Origin: Simmondsia chinensis
Taxonomy: Eukaryota > Streptophyta > Magnoliopsida > Caryophyllales > Simmondsiaceae
Direction of reading: 5' to 3'
Length of the DNA stretch: 64,000 bases
NCBI GenBank assembly: GCA_018398585.1
Contig: JAGTTD010000005.1
Span: 36,210,750-36,274,749, forward strand
Below, piece by piece: positions 53,791 to 64,000 of the stretch. Position 1 is the first letter of the stretch; each line of letters opens with the position of its first letter. The notes under the pieces are model-generated. The model worked only from the letters and a program-made list of their open reading frames with translations. It searched no databases and was not told the origin of the DNA. A program made the translations under genes and the position numbers.

Positions 53791-54244
53791 ACATATATAT
53801 ATATATTTTTTTAAATATTGGTAATATCTGGAGAGTGGAATGGCAGATTTGAACTCATAGTGGGACAAACAGGGGACCGACGATCCACATTTTATATTCA
53901 TAAGAGGAATATAACTTTTTTAAAATCGGGAAACTAATATTGCTCTACAGTGGATAGGGGATGAATTTCGAGCTTAGGAACTCTTACTTGAGAGTGGGTA
54001 GCTTAACCACTGGAAAAGGTCCGTTTTTACTAAGTTACGAAGAAACTGTTTCTTTCAAAAATATTGTTTGTAGCACTTTTGTAAAAATTGCTTTCATTAG
54101 GGGTGTTTTTATCTGAGGAATCTTTAGTTTTTGCATCAGTTTGAAATGAGAACTATTTCTACTTGAAAGTAAAAAGGAATGTAACTTCTGCTTCTATTTA
54201 AAAATATGTTTCTTTCTATGCAAAAGTTCCCAAATCCTAAAAAA
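53791..54244. other. Repeat debris
   Basis: An AT microsatellite near 53794-53808. A possible minus-strand tRNA-headed SINE remnant at about 53880-54015 ('agtggttaagc' A-box-like). No gene. Confidence 0.35.
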
Positions 54245-55405
54245 AAGGCAAAATATAATAACACCCATGAACTTTACAATTAATCATAACACATCTCTCT
54301 ACACTTTCAATTTTAAAAAAATAGTCCCCTGAATTTTATAATTGAACACAACATACCCATGTACTTTCAATTTCATATAATAGCCCCCTGAACTTTATAA
54401 TTAAATACAATACAATCCTGCACCAATAATTTCATAAAATAGGTCCCTGAACTTTGTTATTACAAGCAACTTACCCCCGCACTTTGTTACTAAACACAAC
54501 TCACCCCTTAGATATTAATAAATTTAAAATTAAAAAAAAATTAAAATAAATTATGAAAAATATTTTGGAAAAATTTTGAAAAAATATAATAACATTATTT
54601 TAACTTTAACAAAAATTATAATAATAAATTTAAAATAAGAAAAAATACATTAAATTAGAAATTAGGAATTCTCTAGTTTTATACAAAATATAGAAATTCA
54701 TGTTTTTAGACGATAGATAGGAGGTTTGTATCAAATTAAAAATTAGGATTTTTGTAGTTTTATACAAAAGATAGGAAATCATATTTTTAGGCAAAAGATA
54801 GCAGATTTATATTTTTTAGGTAAAAGATAAAAAAAGTTCTGATATTTACACAAAATAATTATTTTAATTAATTATAGTAAAAATATTATAAATTTAGAAG
54901 ATAATAAAATATTTTTTAAAATTTTCATAAAAATACTATAAGATAAAGTACTAAAATTGGAATAAAAATTTAAAACTTAAAAATATACGAAATTAAAATT
55001 TTAAAAATAAATACTGAAAAATAATTTTATAAAAATATTGAAAATTAAAACTTAAATTATCATTATATTTTTTAAAACTGTTTCCAAAAAATATATTTCC
55101 ATAATTTGTTTCAAGTTTTTTAATTTCATGCTTTTAATCTTGAAATTTATTAATGCCTAAGAGGTGTGTTATATTTAGCATCAAAGCTCGTGGAATGAGT
55201 TGTGTGTGATAATAAAGTTAAGAGGGCTATTTTATAAAATTAAAAGTGCAGGAAGTGTGTTATGTTAATTTAAAAAGTTCAGGGAGCTATTATTTAAAAT
55301 TGAAAGTGCAGGGAGTGCATTACGTTTAATTGCAAAGTTCAAGGAATTATTTTCGAAATTGAAGTGGAGGGGGTGTATTGTGATTAATTGCAAAGTTATA
55401 TTAAA
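54245..55405. repeat. Large foldback element with repeated arm units
   Basis: The left arm (54250-54515) carries four to five units of the type 'cccctgaactttataattaa'. The right arm (55160-55400) carries inverted units 'aattgcaaagttcaaggaat'. The ~640-bp centre is AT-rich and non-coding. Confidence 0.75.
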
Positions 55406-55639
55406 TAACAACTTATACAATCTAAATTTCGATATAAACTGATATTTAAACACTTCTACTCTTTAAGCAAACTTATCTATATATAAAAAATTAGTCACAC
55501 ATCAAACTCAAAATCGATTAAATCTCATTCCCTTACACAACTACGCAACATAATTATTTTTGTAACCCAATGACAAATATTTATGAAAATGACTTCAAAC
55601 TTTTTTTATACCTACTAACAAAGGATAATGTATATTACA

Positions 55640-56225
55640 TGTCGATTTATTTGGTCCACAACATCTATTTAATCCTTATACTTTTTAAATTCATAAATGA
55701 ATTCTTTTTATAATTTACGTGCTATCGATTTAGTCATAGAATAAAACTAATGTCGTTGACGAGGAAATTTTCAACGGTCAAGTTACGGGCATAGGCGGGT
55801 TCATATTAGAATACTTGCATTTGATAGGATTGAGTAATTAAAATTATGTTATTAACTTAATTTTAATTTTATTGTATGATTAAATTCGTATAAAGTAAAT
55901 TAAATGGAAATTAAATTGACATAATTAAAAGTAAAGAGCCTATTCGATATTTTTTTGGTCGGTAGGTTATTTTTTTTTTAGAAATTAAAAATAATATTTT
56001 GAAATTTTTTTTCTTATTTGTGGGGTTTTTATTTTCAACTTTTTCCTAATTTGAACAAAAACTGAAAATAAGAAATTATAATAAAAAAAGAAAAGATCAT
56101 TTTCAAAACCTAGTTTTTACCTTAGTTTCTTAAAAAAACCAAAATTATAAACAAAAAATGATATTAAAAATTACCCTAATGACTAAACCAACACATTGAA
56201 TAGAGTGAATAGACTTTGAACATAA
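55640..56225. repeat. Foldback element, 'gtcaattta' family, split by a MITE
   Basis: The left arm starts 'tggtccacaacatctattta'; the right end is 'agactttgaacataaataac'. A 'tttttt/gaaaat' MITE sits at about 55935-56175 inside the right arm. Confidence 0.6.
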
Positions 56226-56353
56226 ATAACCCACAAGGCGAGAACTCGGTGCATTTGTTTTGCACAAAAGCCCTATACGGGCATAATTCAGATGATAGCG
56301 TGAGTCATCTCTACAATGACCGTAGATCTAAATCTTACTTTGAATCATGTCCC

Positions 56354-56380
56354 ATATATATATATATATATATATATAAG
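56354..56380. repeat. (TA)n microsatellite
   Basis: A run of TA bordering the next repeat block. Confidence 0.9.
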
Positions 56381-56384
56381 TCTC

Positions 56385-56705
56385 TTTTTTGCCACTAAAG
56401 TGACAAAAAATAAACCTTTTAGCCACCTCAATCAAATTTTGGAAGAATTAGTTGCCCGACTCCTAATAAAAGTTCTTTTTAGTCACGCAAGTGGATTAAG
56501 CTCGACAAATTGGTCACTCTAGTCAAATTTTGAAAGATTTAGTTTCCTAACTGATAATAAAAGTCTCGTTTAATCGCCCAAGTTATTTAAAATGGACAAG
56601 TTCGTCACACAAGTCATAATTTGGAACATTTCATCATCCAGCTTTAAATAACAACTCATTTTAGTTACTAAAGTGACTCATTTTTTGTCCTCATATTTTT
56701 TTTAA
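56385..56705. repeat. Repeat block with 'gtcacgcaagt' units
   Basis: Three or four direct units like 'ttggtcactctagtcaaatt' and 'cgtcacacaagtcataattt', bounded by 'ccactaaagtgacaaaaaat' and 'tactaaagtgactcattttt'. Probably half of another foldback-type element. Confidence 0.55.
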
Positions 56706-57000
56706 AATTTATGTTTTATTTGTAATGAATTGGTGCACATATGAAGATCAATAAAATAAATAAGTCAAAAATATAATATATTCAATTTTAACCATTTTGA
56801 TGACCAAAAAAAACTTAAATTATATATATAGATAATTAATATTAAAAATATATAATATATTTATTTTTAATAAATACACTGTTAATCAAAAAATATCTTC
56901 CTTCTTATAAAAAAAGAAACCTTTAAGACCAATAACATCTCCACAAAAGATTATCACTCAATTCAAAACTCTCAACTTTCAATTTAATCTCCCTCCACAA

Positions 57001-58455
57001 ATGGAGGACCCTCAAACCCTAGAATCCCCAAATCCTCAAAACCCCAAATCCCCCAAATTCCCCTTAAATTTCCTCTCAAAATTGCGCCAAAATCTCACTT
57101 TTCAATCCAAATGGTCCGAACTCAACGGCGCAATGGGCGATTTAGGCACTTATATCCCCATAATTCTAGCCCTAACCCTGGCTAAGAATCTCAATTTGGG
57201 CACAACCCTATTGTTCACTGGAGTATACAACATCGTAACCGGCGCGATTTACGGTGTTCCGATGCCGGTTCAACCGATGAAATCTATTGCAGCCGTTGCG
57301 ATCACCGATCCCGGTTTTGGTATCCCTGAGGTAATGGCTGCTGGGATATGCACTGGTGGTGTTCTTTTTGTATTGGGTGTTAGTCAATTGATGGAATTTG
57401 TGTACAAGTTGATACCTTTATCTGTTGTTAGAGGGATTCAGCTCTCACAAGGGTTGTCATTTGCTATGTCTGCAGTTAAGTATGTAAGAAAGAAGCAGGA
57501 TTTTTCTAAGTCAAAGTCTGTAGGAGATAGAGATTGGTTAGGGTTAGATGGGATGCTTTTAGCTCTTGTTTGTGCTTGTTTTATTGTAATTGTGAATGGG
57601 GCAGGGGAGGAAAGGCAAGATGAGTGTGATTTAGGAGGTGGTTTAGGGTTAGAAGTTGAAGAAAATGAAAGAAATGAGAGAAATTTGAGACGGGGTTGGA
57701 GAAAAATCATGTTTTCAATTCCATCTGCATTGATAGTGTTCTTGTTAGGTGTTGTTTTGGCATTTGTTAGAGGTCCTAATGTTGTGAAAGGGTTCAAATT
57801 CGGACCGTCTCGGATTGAGATTGTTAAGATGAACAAACAATCTTGGAAACAAGGGTTCATTAAGGGCACTATACCGCAGCTGCCCTTATCGATCTTGAAC
57901 TCAGTTGTAGCGGTTTGTAAGTTGTCTTCTGATCTATTCCCGATGAAACGCACGTCGGCAACGTCGGTTTCAGTGACCGTAGGGTTGATGAACATGGTGG
58001 GTTGTTGGTTTGGGGCTATGCCGTGTTGTCATGGGGCGGGGGGGCTAGCAGGACAGTACAAATTTGGAGGGAGAAGTGGCGGGTGCGTGGCGATTCTAGG
58101 GGTGGCTAAGTTGGGCTTGGGGCTAGTTTTAGGGAGCTCAATAGTGAGGGCTCTAGACCGGTTTCCGGTTGGGGTTTTAGGGGTGCTTTTGTTGTTTGCT
58201 GGGTTAGAGTTAGCCATGGCTTGTAGGGACATGAACACAAAGTGGGAGTCATTTGTTATGTTGTTGGTCACTGCTGTTTCTCTTGTGGGTTCTGGTGCTG
58301 CTGTTGGGTTCCTTTGTGGTATTGTTGCTCACTTGCTTCTTAAGTTGAGGGATAAAGTGCAGCGGAATGAAAGCGCATCTGAGATTTTAGGTATTCAAAG
58401 CAAGTTTAATCGATGTATATATTACATATGTATATATGTGCTAATAGGTCCTTGA
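57001..58455 (+). CDS. MOT1: MOT1-type molybdate transporter, single exon
   Basis: 484 codons without introns, as usual for this family (Arabidopsis MOT1 proteins are about 460 residues). It imports molybdate across the plasma or endomembranes for molybdenum cofactor. Conserved blocks seen: GAMGDLGTYIPI at residues 43-54, PMPVQPMKSIAAVA at 87-100, and GLMNMVGCWFGAMPCCHGAG from about residue 327. About ten membrane segments are expected. A Glu-rich loop lies at about 200-225. The family core ends near residue 452 (LLKLRDKVQ). The ~30-residue tail looks unconserved, and its last codons and TGA lie in SINE-derived sequence. Whether it is MOT1;1 or MOT1;2 cannot be told. Confidence 0.95.
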   Translation: MEDPQTLESPNPQNPKSPKFPLNFLSKLRQNLTFQSKWSELNGAMGDLGTYIPIILALTLAKNLNLGTTLLFTGVYNIVTGAIYGVPMPVQPMKSIAAVAITDPGFGIPEVMAAGICTGGVLFVLGVSQLMEFVYKLIPLSVVRGIQLSQGLSFAMSAVKYVRKKQDFSKSKSVGDRDWLGLDGMLLALVCACFIVIVNGAGEERQDECDLGGGLGLEVEENERNERNLRRGWRKIMFSIPSALIVFLLGVVLAFVRGPNVVKGFKFGPSRIEIVKMNKQSWKQGFIKGTIPQLPLSILNSVVAVCKLSSDLFPMKRTSATSVSVTVGLMNMVGCWFGAMPCCHGAGGLAGQYKFGGRSGGCVAILGVAKLGLGLVLGSSIVRALDRFPVGVLGVLLLFAGLELAMACRDMNTKWESFVMLLVTAVSLVGSGAAVGFLCGIVAHLLLKLRDKVQRNESASEILGIQSKFNRCIYYICIYVLIGP

Positions 58456-58563
58456 AACAACCACCTTTCAGGGTATCACCATGTAGGGGTAAGACTGCGT
58501 ACATTTTACTTCCAAGACCCTACCTTGGCGGGACCCTTCCAGGTACTGGGTTTGTTCTTGTTG
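58445..58563 (+). mobile_element. SINE body copy overlapping the MOT1 stop codon
   Basis: 'aggtccttgaaacaaccac', 'ctttcagggtatcaccatg', 'taggggtaagactgcgtac' and 'aggtactgggtttgttcttg' follow the SINE body from its 'gggtcctcgaaaacagcc' segment to the TTG tail. The start overlaps the last codons of MOT1 (stop TGA at 58453-58455). Confidence 0.78.
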
Positions 58564-58657
58564 TACACGTGTATTTATAATGTATTTGATATAGAGGTCA
58601 TTATCTCTTTATTTATGAATAGTGTGATATACAGTAGATGCAAAGTGATAATATAAT

Positions 58658-59465
58658 TGTTAGGATATTTTTTACCTCAAAATTAATATATAAAAGAAGA
58701 AAAAAGAAAAAGAAAAAATTTGGAAAAAAATCAAAAAAGAGAAAAATGAAAATGGAAAAGAAGAAAAAGAAAAAATTGGGAAGTTGAGTCTTTCATGGGA
58801 AGTTTACTTGTACAAGTAAATTAATATGTATTTTTTGTTTTTTTTTTTTTGCTTGGTGTTTTATTATAAATAAAGGGGTCGGTTGTGATAGAAGTGTAGA
58901 GAAAAAATAGAAAGAAGAAAAGAAGAGAAAATGTAGAGAGTGAGTTGGGTTTGTAAAGGGGTGTCCGGGGGCACCCGGGTAGGGGGAAAGTGTGAAAATA
59001 ATTGTTGAGTGTTTGTGTTTTGTATTGTTTTGTTGAGATATTGAGTGGGGTTCACCCGAATATGAAGGGAGTCATACTCGGGTGCGTTGATTGAGATTGT
59101 TGAAGAGAGTTTTGTAGCTTTCTCTGTCCAAAGCTATATTGTGGGAGGACTGGTGACTTGCCGTGCAAAGCTACATTGATTCGAGGGCTGGTGGCTTGCC
59201 GTTCAAAGCTACATTGGGAGAGGGTTGGTGACTTACCGTGCAATAGTCACATTTGTTGAGATGATGATTGTAATATGGGGTTTTGGGGGTTATGATTGAA
59301 GATTGTAATTCCTAAATTTCATAGTGGATTTGGTACCCCTTTGGGTCCCGTGGTTTTACCCTCTAGTTGAGAGTGGGTTTCCACATAAAAATATCGTGTG
59401 TTCATTTTTGTTGTTTTTATTATTTTTCGCTTTTGTTGTGTTTGATGTGTGAATTTTTTCCAACA
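58658..59465 (+). repeat. Solo LTR, 808 bp, with 5-bp target duplication
   Basis: It starts TGTTAGG and ends CCAACA, with ATAAT on both sides (58653-58657 and 59466-59470). A TATA-like 'attataaataaaggg' lies at about 58863. The 3' part resembles Copia LTRs ('ggtcccgtggttttaccctc', 'gtgggtttccacataaaaat'). No internal region remains, so recombination between LTRs is inferred. Confidence 0.88.
59115..59250 (+). repeat. Three ~45-bp tandem repeats inside the solo LTR
   Basis: Units of 'caaagctacattg' followed by 'ggctggtggcttgccgt' with small changes, three to four times. Confidence 0.8.
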
Positions 59466-59470
59466 ATAAT

Positions 59471-60205
59471 TGATTTTCAGAAGGAATTCTTATGAATGGG
59501 GAGACCCGTGTAACTACTCCCGTTGCTTGGGGTATTGACCAGTCAAGAAAGATTCTTGCTCCCGAAAGAGGGGTCACAACCGTGTTGTGTCATGTCATGT
59601 GTATAATCTAACTGTGTTTGGCTAATACATGACAAATTGTGACCGAACATGTTGATTAGTTCAATTGCTCAGGATTTGTCATTGTTTCCTTGTCGTGTTT
59701 GCATCGTGTTATTATGCCATGTCGTGCTCTATTGTAGCTGCGATATACACTTACGTGGGATTTTGACATTTTCCTTGATGGAATGAAAGATAAATTATAT
59801 TTTAGTATCCCGAGGTTTAGTGAACCTATTTTTTTGTTCACATACTTCGCATTTGAAATTATTCGTCCCTTGTTATGGTGAAATAAATTTTATAGTCTAA
59901 CTGTCAGTGATTCATCAACCATATTTTACAAAAAAGGCGACCTTATACCGTAGAAGGTGATGTCGTACTCTAAATTTTGCACTAAAAATGTATTTCACCC
60001 TAACCAGTTGACTAAAAAATTCAAGACAAAATTTTGGACTTAAAATTATTTCTATCAAAACTCAGAGGCTTTTAAAGTATAGTTAACTCGAAAAATGTAG
60101 TTTCCTTTTATTTGTTAACTAACTGTATATGGCACCCTCCACAGTCTCTTTATTCAGTTTCTTATGTTCCGTAGTAAGGTTGTTTATTGATTCTTTTTGT
60201 AATAC
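59471..60205. other. No gene seen
   Basis: AT-rich intergenic sequence with possible foldback motifs near 59790-60100. Nothing can be supported. Confidence 0.35.
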
Positions 60206-60206
60206 G

Positions 60207-60350
60207 TTGCAGCAGCAGCAACAGCAGCAACAAATCAAGTGCCTCAAGGGCTTTCGCATATAAAGGGTCTGGGAGGGTGGAATGTATACAGCCTTATCCC
60301 TTCAGGGTGCTATCTTAAAGAGAGGCTGTGTCCAAGGACTTCCGACTTGG
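60207..60350 (-). mobile_element. SINE body copy with (CAG/CAA)n start
   Basis: Reverse orientation. 'gcagcagcagcaacagcagc' is the complement of a TTG/CTG tail. Then 'aagtgcctcaagggctttcg', 'cagccttatcccttcagggt', 'gagaggctgtgtccaaggac'. Head missing. Confidence 0.75.
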
Positions 60351-61212
60351 GATTTTGAAATACGTTGCATTTAGATAGAAATCACTTTCTTAGGTCTTTT
60401 TTTTTTTTTTTTAATAATTGTTCTGTTGTATCTCAAAAAAATTTTCGATTTAGAAAGAGAGGTTGGTATTCGACTACAATGCCTAGAGCCACTCTTGACA
60501 ATTTCGGGGCCTCAAGCGAAAGTTAGAAACGGGGCCCTTCATATATTTGAACGTTTCTCTTAATAACACTAAAAACTCTAAAATATGGGGCACCAAACGG
60601 TTGCTTTGGTCGCATGTGCCTATGTCCGACCCTGACAATGCCCGGCCCTGCCCAGCCCCGTACGGCATGAACCTTCTTTTTCTGCTTCCGCCTGGCAGAC
60701 CCATTTGTGAGAGTTCTTGGGTTTCTTTTCTTTCCTATATATATATATGGTGCTACGTGTTGAAATCCGTTGTATCCTTCATTCTTCGTGGATTGGTTCC
60801 TTTATATGCCTCTAGTTTTAATTTCGAAAGGTTTTTTATTTCCGTAAATCTGTTGTCGTGGTTTTCTCTTTATCTCATCTCTTCTCAATTTTTTTTAGAT
60901 ATGTTCGTTTACATTTAATTCGAACCCTATTCTTGAATATTTAGCCTAATAATAATTATGTAAATCTTAATATACTCTACATTTTGTACTGACTATGTAC
61001 GAATATATTACATTTGATTCGTAGATTGATTGATTCGTTGGTAGATTGATTTGGTTTGTATCATAATGAGTTGATGTGAATCCAATAGGGTTGAAAAACA
61101 ATTCTTAAATATTTGAATCCATATATGCATAACCAAACATTTCTAATTGTGCTCGGAGCAATGGATTCATCATATTCCTTGAGTTTGTAAATACTGTTCC
61201 TTCTTTCTTTTT
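60351..61212. other. Repeat debris, possible LTR fragment
   Basis: 60940-61075 shares 'gaatatattacatttgattcgtagattgattgattcg' character with 63355-63400, suggesting two fragments of one LTR family. No gene. Confidence 0.35.
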
Positions 61213-61345
61213 AGGGTTGGTGGCCCTTCAGAAATAACCTCTCTTCATGTAAGCATCCTGAAGGGGTAAGGTTGCATACATCTTACCCTTTCCAGAATCT
61301 GTTTTGACGAAAGCTTTTTTGAGGCGCTTGATTTTTGTTATTCCT
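61213..61345 (+). mobile_element. SINE body copy, degenerate
   Basis: 'ggttggtggcccttcagaaa', 'taacctctcttcatgtaagc', 'ctgaaggggtaaggttgcat', 'gaggcgcttgatttttgtt'. Head missing. Confidence 0.65.
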
Positions 61346-62008
61346 TGTTCTAGCTGCTCTTGTTTTGGGCAGTTTAGGATGAATTTGTTGTTGCAGATGA
61401 CACTAGGTACAATATTTAGTATGTTAGCATCACAGCAGAATCTTATTGTCAGGGATGTTGATTACCAGTTAACCGTACTGTTTAACTATAATTGGTTTGG
61501 TAACCGTTTAATAAATTTGTGAAAATTCAATAACTGTTACACTTGTTTGAAATTGGGGTTCGGAGTTTCGATTATTGGTTAGTTTGGTTCTTTTAATTGG
61601 TTAAGCACTTATTGAAAAAGAAGTTCAAATATATTTTTTTGCCCGATTAACTCCAAATTTTTTTACTATTATTTGCTAAAAAACTGAATAAAATATCTAA
61701 TATTCATTACCAAACAGCGCTTGGGGCCAAGTATTAGTAATGAAAGTCTTTTATATGAATTTAAAAAAAAAAAAAGAAAGAAAAAAATTACTGAGATTTA
61801 GAGCGGAAAAGAGGAATTGAGGTTTTGAGTTTACGCAAGCAAGCAAAATGGCTACGAATGTAAAAAGTCGAAACTAAACGGAATCGAACTTGTGACCAAA
61901 TAAAATTAAATATGAGTACTCATCCGTTTTGTTGTAACTTGTAATGCACAATCATGATGCTATCGCAAATATAATAATCGGTTTATTCGGTTGGCCAATT
62001 TAGTGAAA
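61346..62008. other. No gene seen
   Basis: AT-rich sequence with short low-quality frames only. Confidence 0.35.
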
Positions 62009-62024
62009 CACGTGAGCCACCACC

Positions 62025-63018
62025 ACCACCACCAACAACAACAGATCCAGTGCCTCAAAAGCTTCTGCATAAGCGGAGTTTGGGAACGATGGATGTACGC
62101 AGCCTTATCCCTTCGGGGTGTAACCCTATTGAGAGGCTGTTTTGGAGGACTTCTAACCTTATAGGGTTAGCAACACGAGGATTAGGGGTGTAAATGACCC
62201 GAGCTGGCTCACAAGGACTTGTGAGCCAGCTCAATATAAAGCTCGTATAGCTCGGCTCGTCACAAGCCCGAGCTGAGCTATCATGCTAAATGAGCCGAGC
62301 TTGAGCCTCACATAACTCAGGCTCGTGAGCCCGCGAGCCTAAACGAGCTTTATTATTAACATTTTAATTAACAATAATAATTGGTATGTGCATAACATTT
62401 ACTTCTACATTAATTGATATTGCTGGTTTCTAGTTATCCATATCTCATCTCAATGTTTAAAAAAGTTTCCCTTATCTATAATTAACGAACTTTTTCATTC
62501 CCACGAATGCATTTAATACTAGTTTGTTTTTCATTATTTCGAAGTCTACAAATGCATAATTTCAAAGCCTTTTCACGCCAGGAATTACTGGTCCATCTAA
62601 TGAAGCGTCAATAAGTTTTGCATGCCATTTATTGCTTCTTCATTTGAGGTGTTTTACAGTATTTGTTTCAGATTTCATCAATAAAATTAAGCTTCCACCA
62701 TTTTTCAAGTAATTCCCTACCGATTAAATCATGAGCGGACAATAATGACATTATGTTTTGTGAGCGTCGAGCCAAGCTTAAGCCCAAAATTTCTAGGCTT
62801 GGCAAGCTTCAAGCCGAGCTCGGGTCGAGCAAAATGATTTCGAGCCGAGCCTCGAGCTTGATAAGCACGGGCTCGGCTCGCTCGGCTTATTTACATGACT
62901 AACGAGGACTTTCCGGGAAGTGATCCATCCTAGTACTACTCTCACCCAAGCATGCTTAACTTCGGAATTGTAATGGGATTCGGTTGCATTAGTGCCTGGT
63001 AAATGATCCCTGGTGAAG
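62025..63018 (-). mobile_element. 5S rRNA-headed SINE split by a hAT MITE
   Basis: The head is at about 63012-62910 on the minus strand: 'gggatcatttaccaggcact', 'aatgcaaccgaatcccatta', 'gaagttaagcatgcttgggt', 'gagagtagtactaggatgg', a nearly full-length 5S sequence. The body is at 62174-62030, ending in (GTT)n and (GGT)n. The MITE sits just after the head. Diverged 16-mers CACGTGAGCCACCACC (62009-62024) and CACATGAACCATAACC (63019-63034) fit an old target duplication. Confidence 0.9.
62183..62901. mobile_element. hAT MITE, 719 bp, 8-bp target duplication
   Basis: The termini TAGGGGTGTAAATGACCCGA and, on the other strand, TAGTCATGTAAATAAGCCGA are typical of hAT. ACGAGGAT (62175-62182) and ACGAGGAC (62902-62909) differ by one base; the second form is the expected 5S sequence. 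Subterminal regions are dense in 'gagctcg' and 'gctcggctcg'. No transposase. Confidence 0.9.
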
Positions 63019-63034
63019 CACATGAACCATAACC

Positions 63035-64000
63035 ATCTAAATTAAGAGACTTTTTGCCAGTTCAATAATGATACAAATCAGAATGTATTGATTAAATGAG
63101 AGGTATTTTAGGTATTAATAAGTAGGCTAAGTATTTTATTATCAATTATATCCTCCTTTAACTCTATAAATGGGGACCTTCAGTGTAGAGGTGTATGGAT
63201 GTATTGATTTGAGTTTCCCTCTTCTCTCTCTCTCTCTCTTTAGGTCTCTCTCTCTCCCCCTTCTCTCTCTCTCAGTTATCTCTCTCGATCTCCCCCCTCC
63301 TATACAAATCTTACTGTTACTTGTAAATCTCTATATCTTGTACGGATTATCCAAGTACATACAAATATACTACTTTTGATTCGTGGATTGATTGATTGAG
63401 TTGGTTCATTCGTTTTTGAAATGATATGGTTCATACCAGGTAACCGAACCGCTTTTTCCAACTCAATCTCCGAAATTTTCAGTTTGTTTTTCTCAATTTC
63501 CGTTCGATTTTTTTTATTTTGGGTTTTTGTGTACGCCTCTAGTTATGAGAGTCAGAGTTTCATCCGATTCTTTGGTGGCGACGATGGACCTATGAAGCCA
63601 GTCTAGAATTTCAAATTTTCGAGTGCTAGATATGGTTTGACGGCTCACATGGAAGAATGATGCCAAGAAATGCTTCTCAACAAGGTAAAGGCAACCATTG
63701 ATGTCTAGGACACCGGGGTGAACAAAAATCGATCCAGATTGGACAAGATCAACCATATATCGGTCCGGTCTTCGATTATAGTATATGCGCTTAATCAGTT
63801 TTGCCGAAGATCGATCAAGATTAATTTCGCATTAAATATTTGGTATATAATTTTGATATATAATTAATATGTACTATATATATCTAAAAATATTAAATTT
63901 TTTGATAATTAAATATTTATTTTTATTATTTAATGATTATCTGTATCTTGTAAATTATTCTTAAATCATATTTATATTATGAATATTATACCATTACCAT
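63035..64000. other. LTR-like sequence and (CT)n tract; no gene
   Basis: A TATA-like 'ctataaatgggga' at about 63163 precedes a (CT)n-rich stretch (63213-63285), as in some LTR R regions. Frames at 63421-63606 and 63514-63756 are short and unrecognised. Confidence 0.4.

Overview
This is nuclear DNA of a flowering plant, almost certainly a eudicot: intron-containing plant genes are scattered through AT-rich DNA packed with nested transposable elements. I cannot name the species. There are four host genes. (1) A TIC236/EMB2410-type gene for the chloroplast inner-envelope translocon is on the minus strand; only its first five coding exons (851 codons) are in the window, plus an inferred 5'UTR exon. 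(2) An Enhancer-of-polycomb-like chromatin gene is on the plus strand, with four exons and 1604 codons. (3) A small secreted, cysteine-rich thionin-like gene is on the plus strand, with two exons and 112 codons. (4) A single-exon MOT1-type molybdate transporter is on the plus strand, with 484 codons.

Layout. 1-2.7 kb: 5' end of a Ty3/Gypsy element (LTR, primer site, gag, protease), same sense as TIC236 and probably inside one of its introns. 2.7-15.3 kb: TIC236, with LINE and SINE insertions in its introns. 15.3-26.4 kb: a repeat-only block (foldback elements, MITEs, miniature LTR elements, a LINE with a near-intact ORF1, 5S-headed SINEs). 26.8-34.5 kb: the EPL gene. 35-37 kb: a degenerate tandem array. 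37-42.8 kb: repeats. 42.8-45.2 kb: the thionin-like gene. 45-57 kb: dense nested repeats. 57-58.5 kb: MOT1. 58.6-64 kb: a solo LTR, SINEs and LTR-like debris.

The most notable content is in the repeats. One SINE family has a head that is recognisably 5S rRNA and a 3' body shared with the 3' end of an RTE-type LINE that also lies in this window, so the probable parasite and its probable machinery are both visible. One copy is bounded by a perfect 18-bp target duplication; another is split by a hAT MITE. Body-only copies are scattered throughout, and one supplies the stop codon of the MOT1 gene. A second theme is a LINE family whose copies go straight from the end of ORF1 to the 3'UTR and A-tail with no reverse transcriptase, resembling the half-L1 (HAL1) elements of mammals. 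A third is a group of foldback elements whose arms are built of short repeated units and which repeatedly host other insertions.

All element boundaries, splice sites and target duplications were read by eye. Family names rest on remembered motifs, not on a database search.
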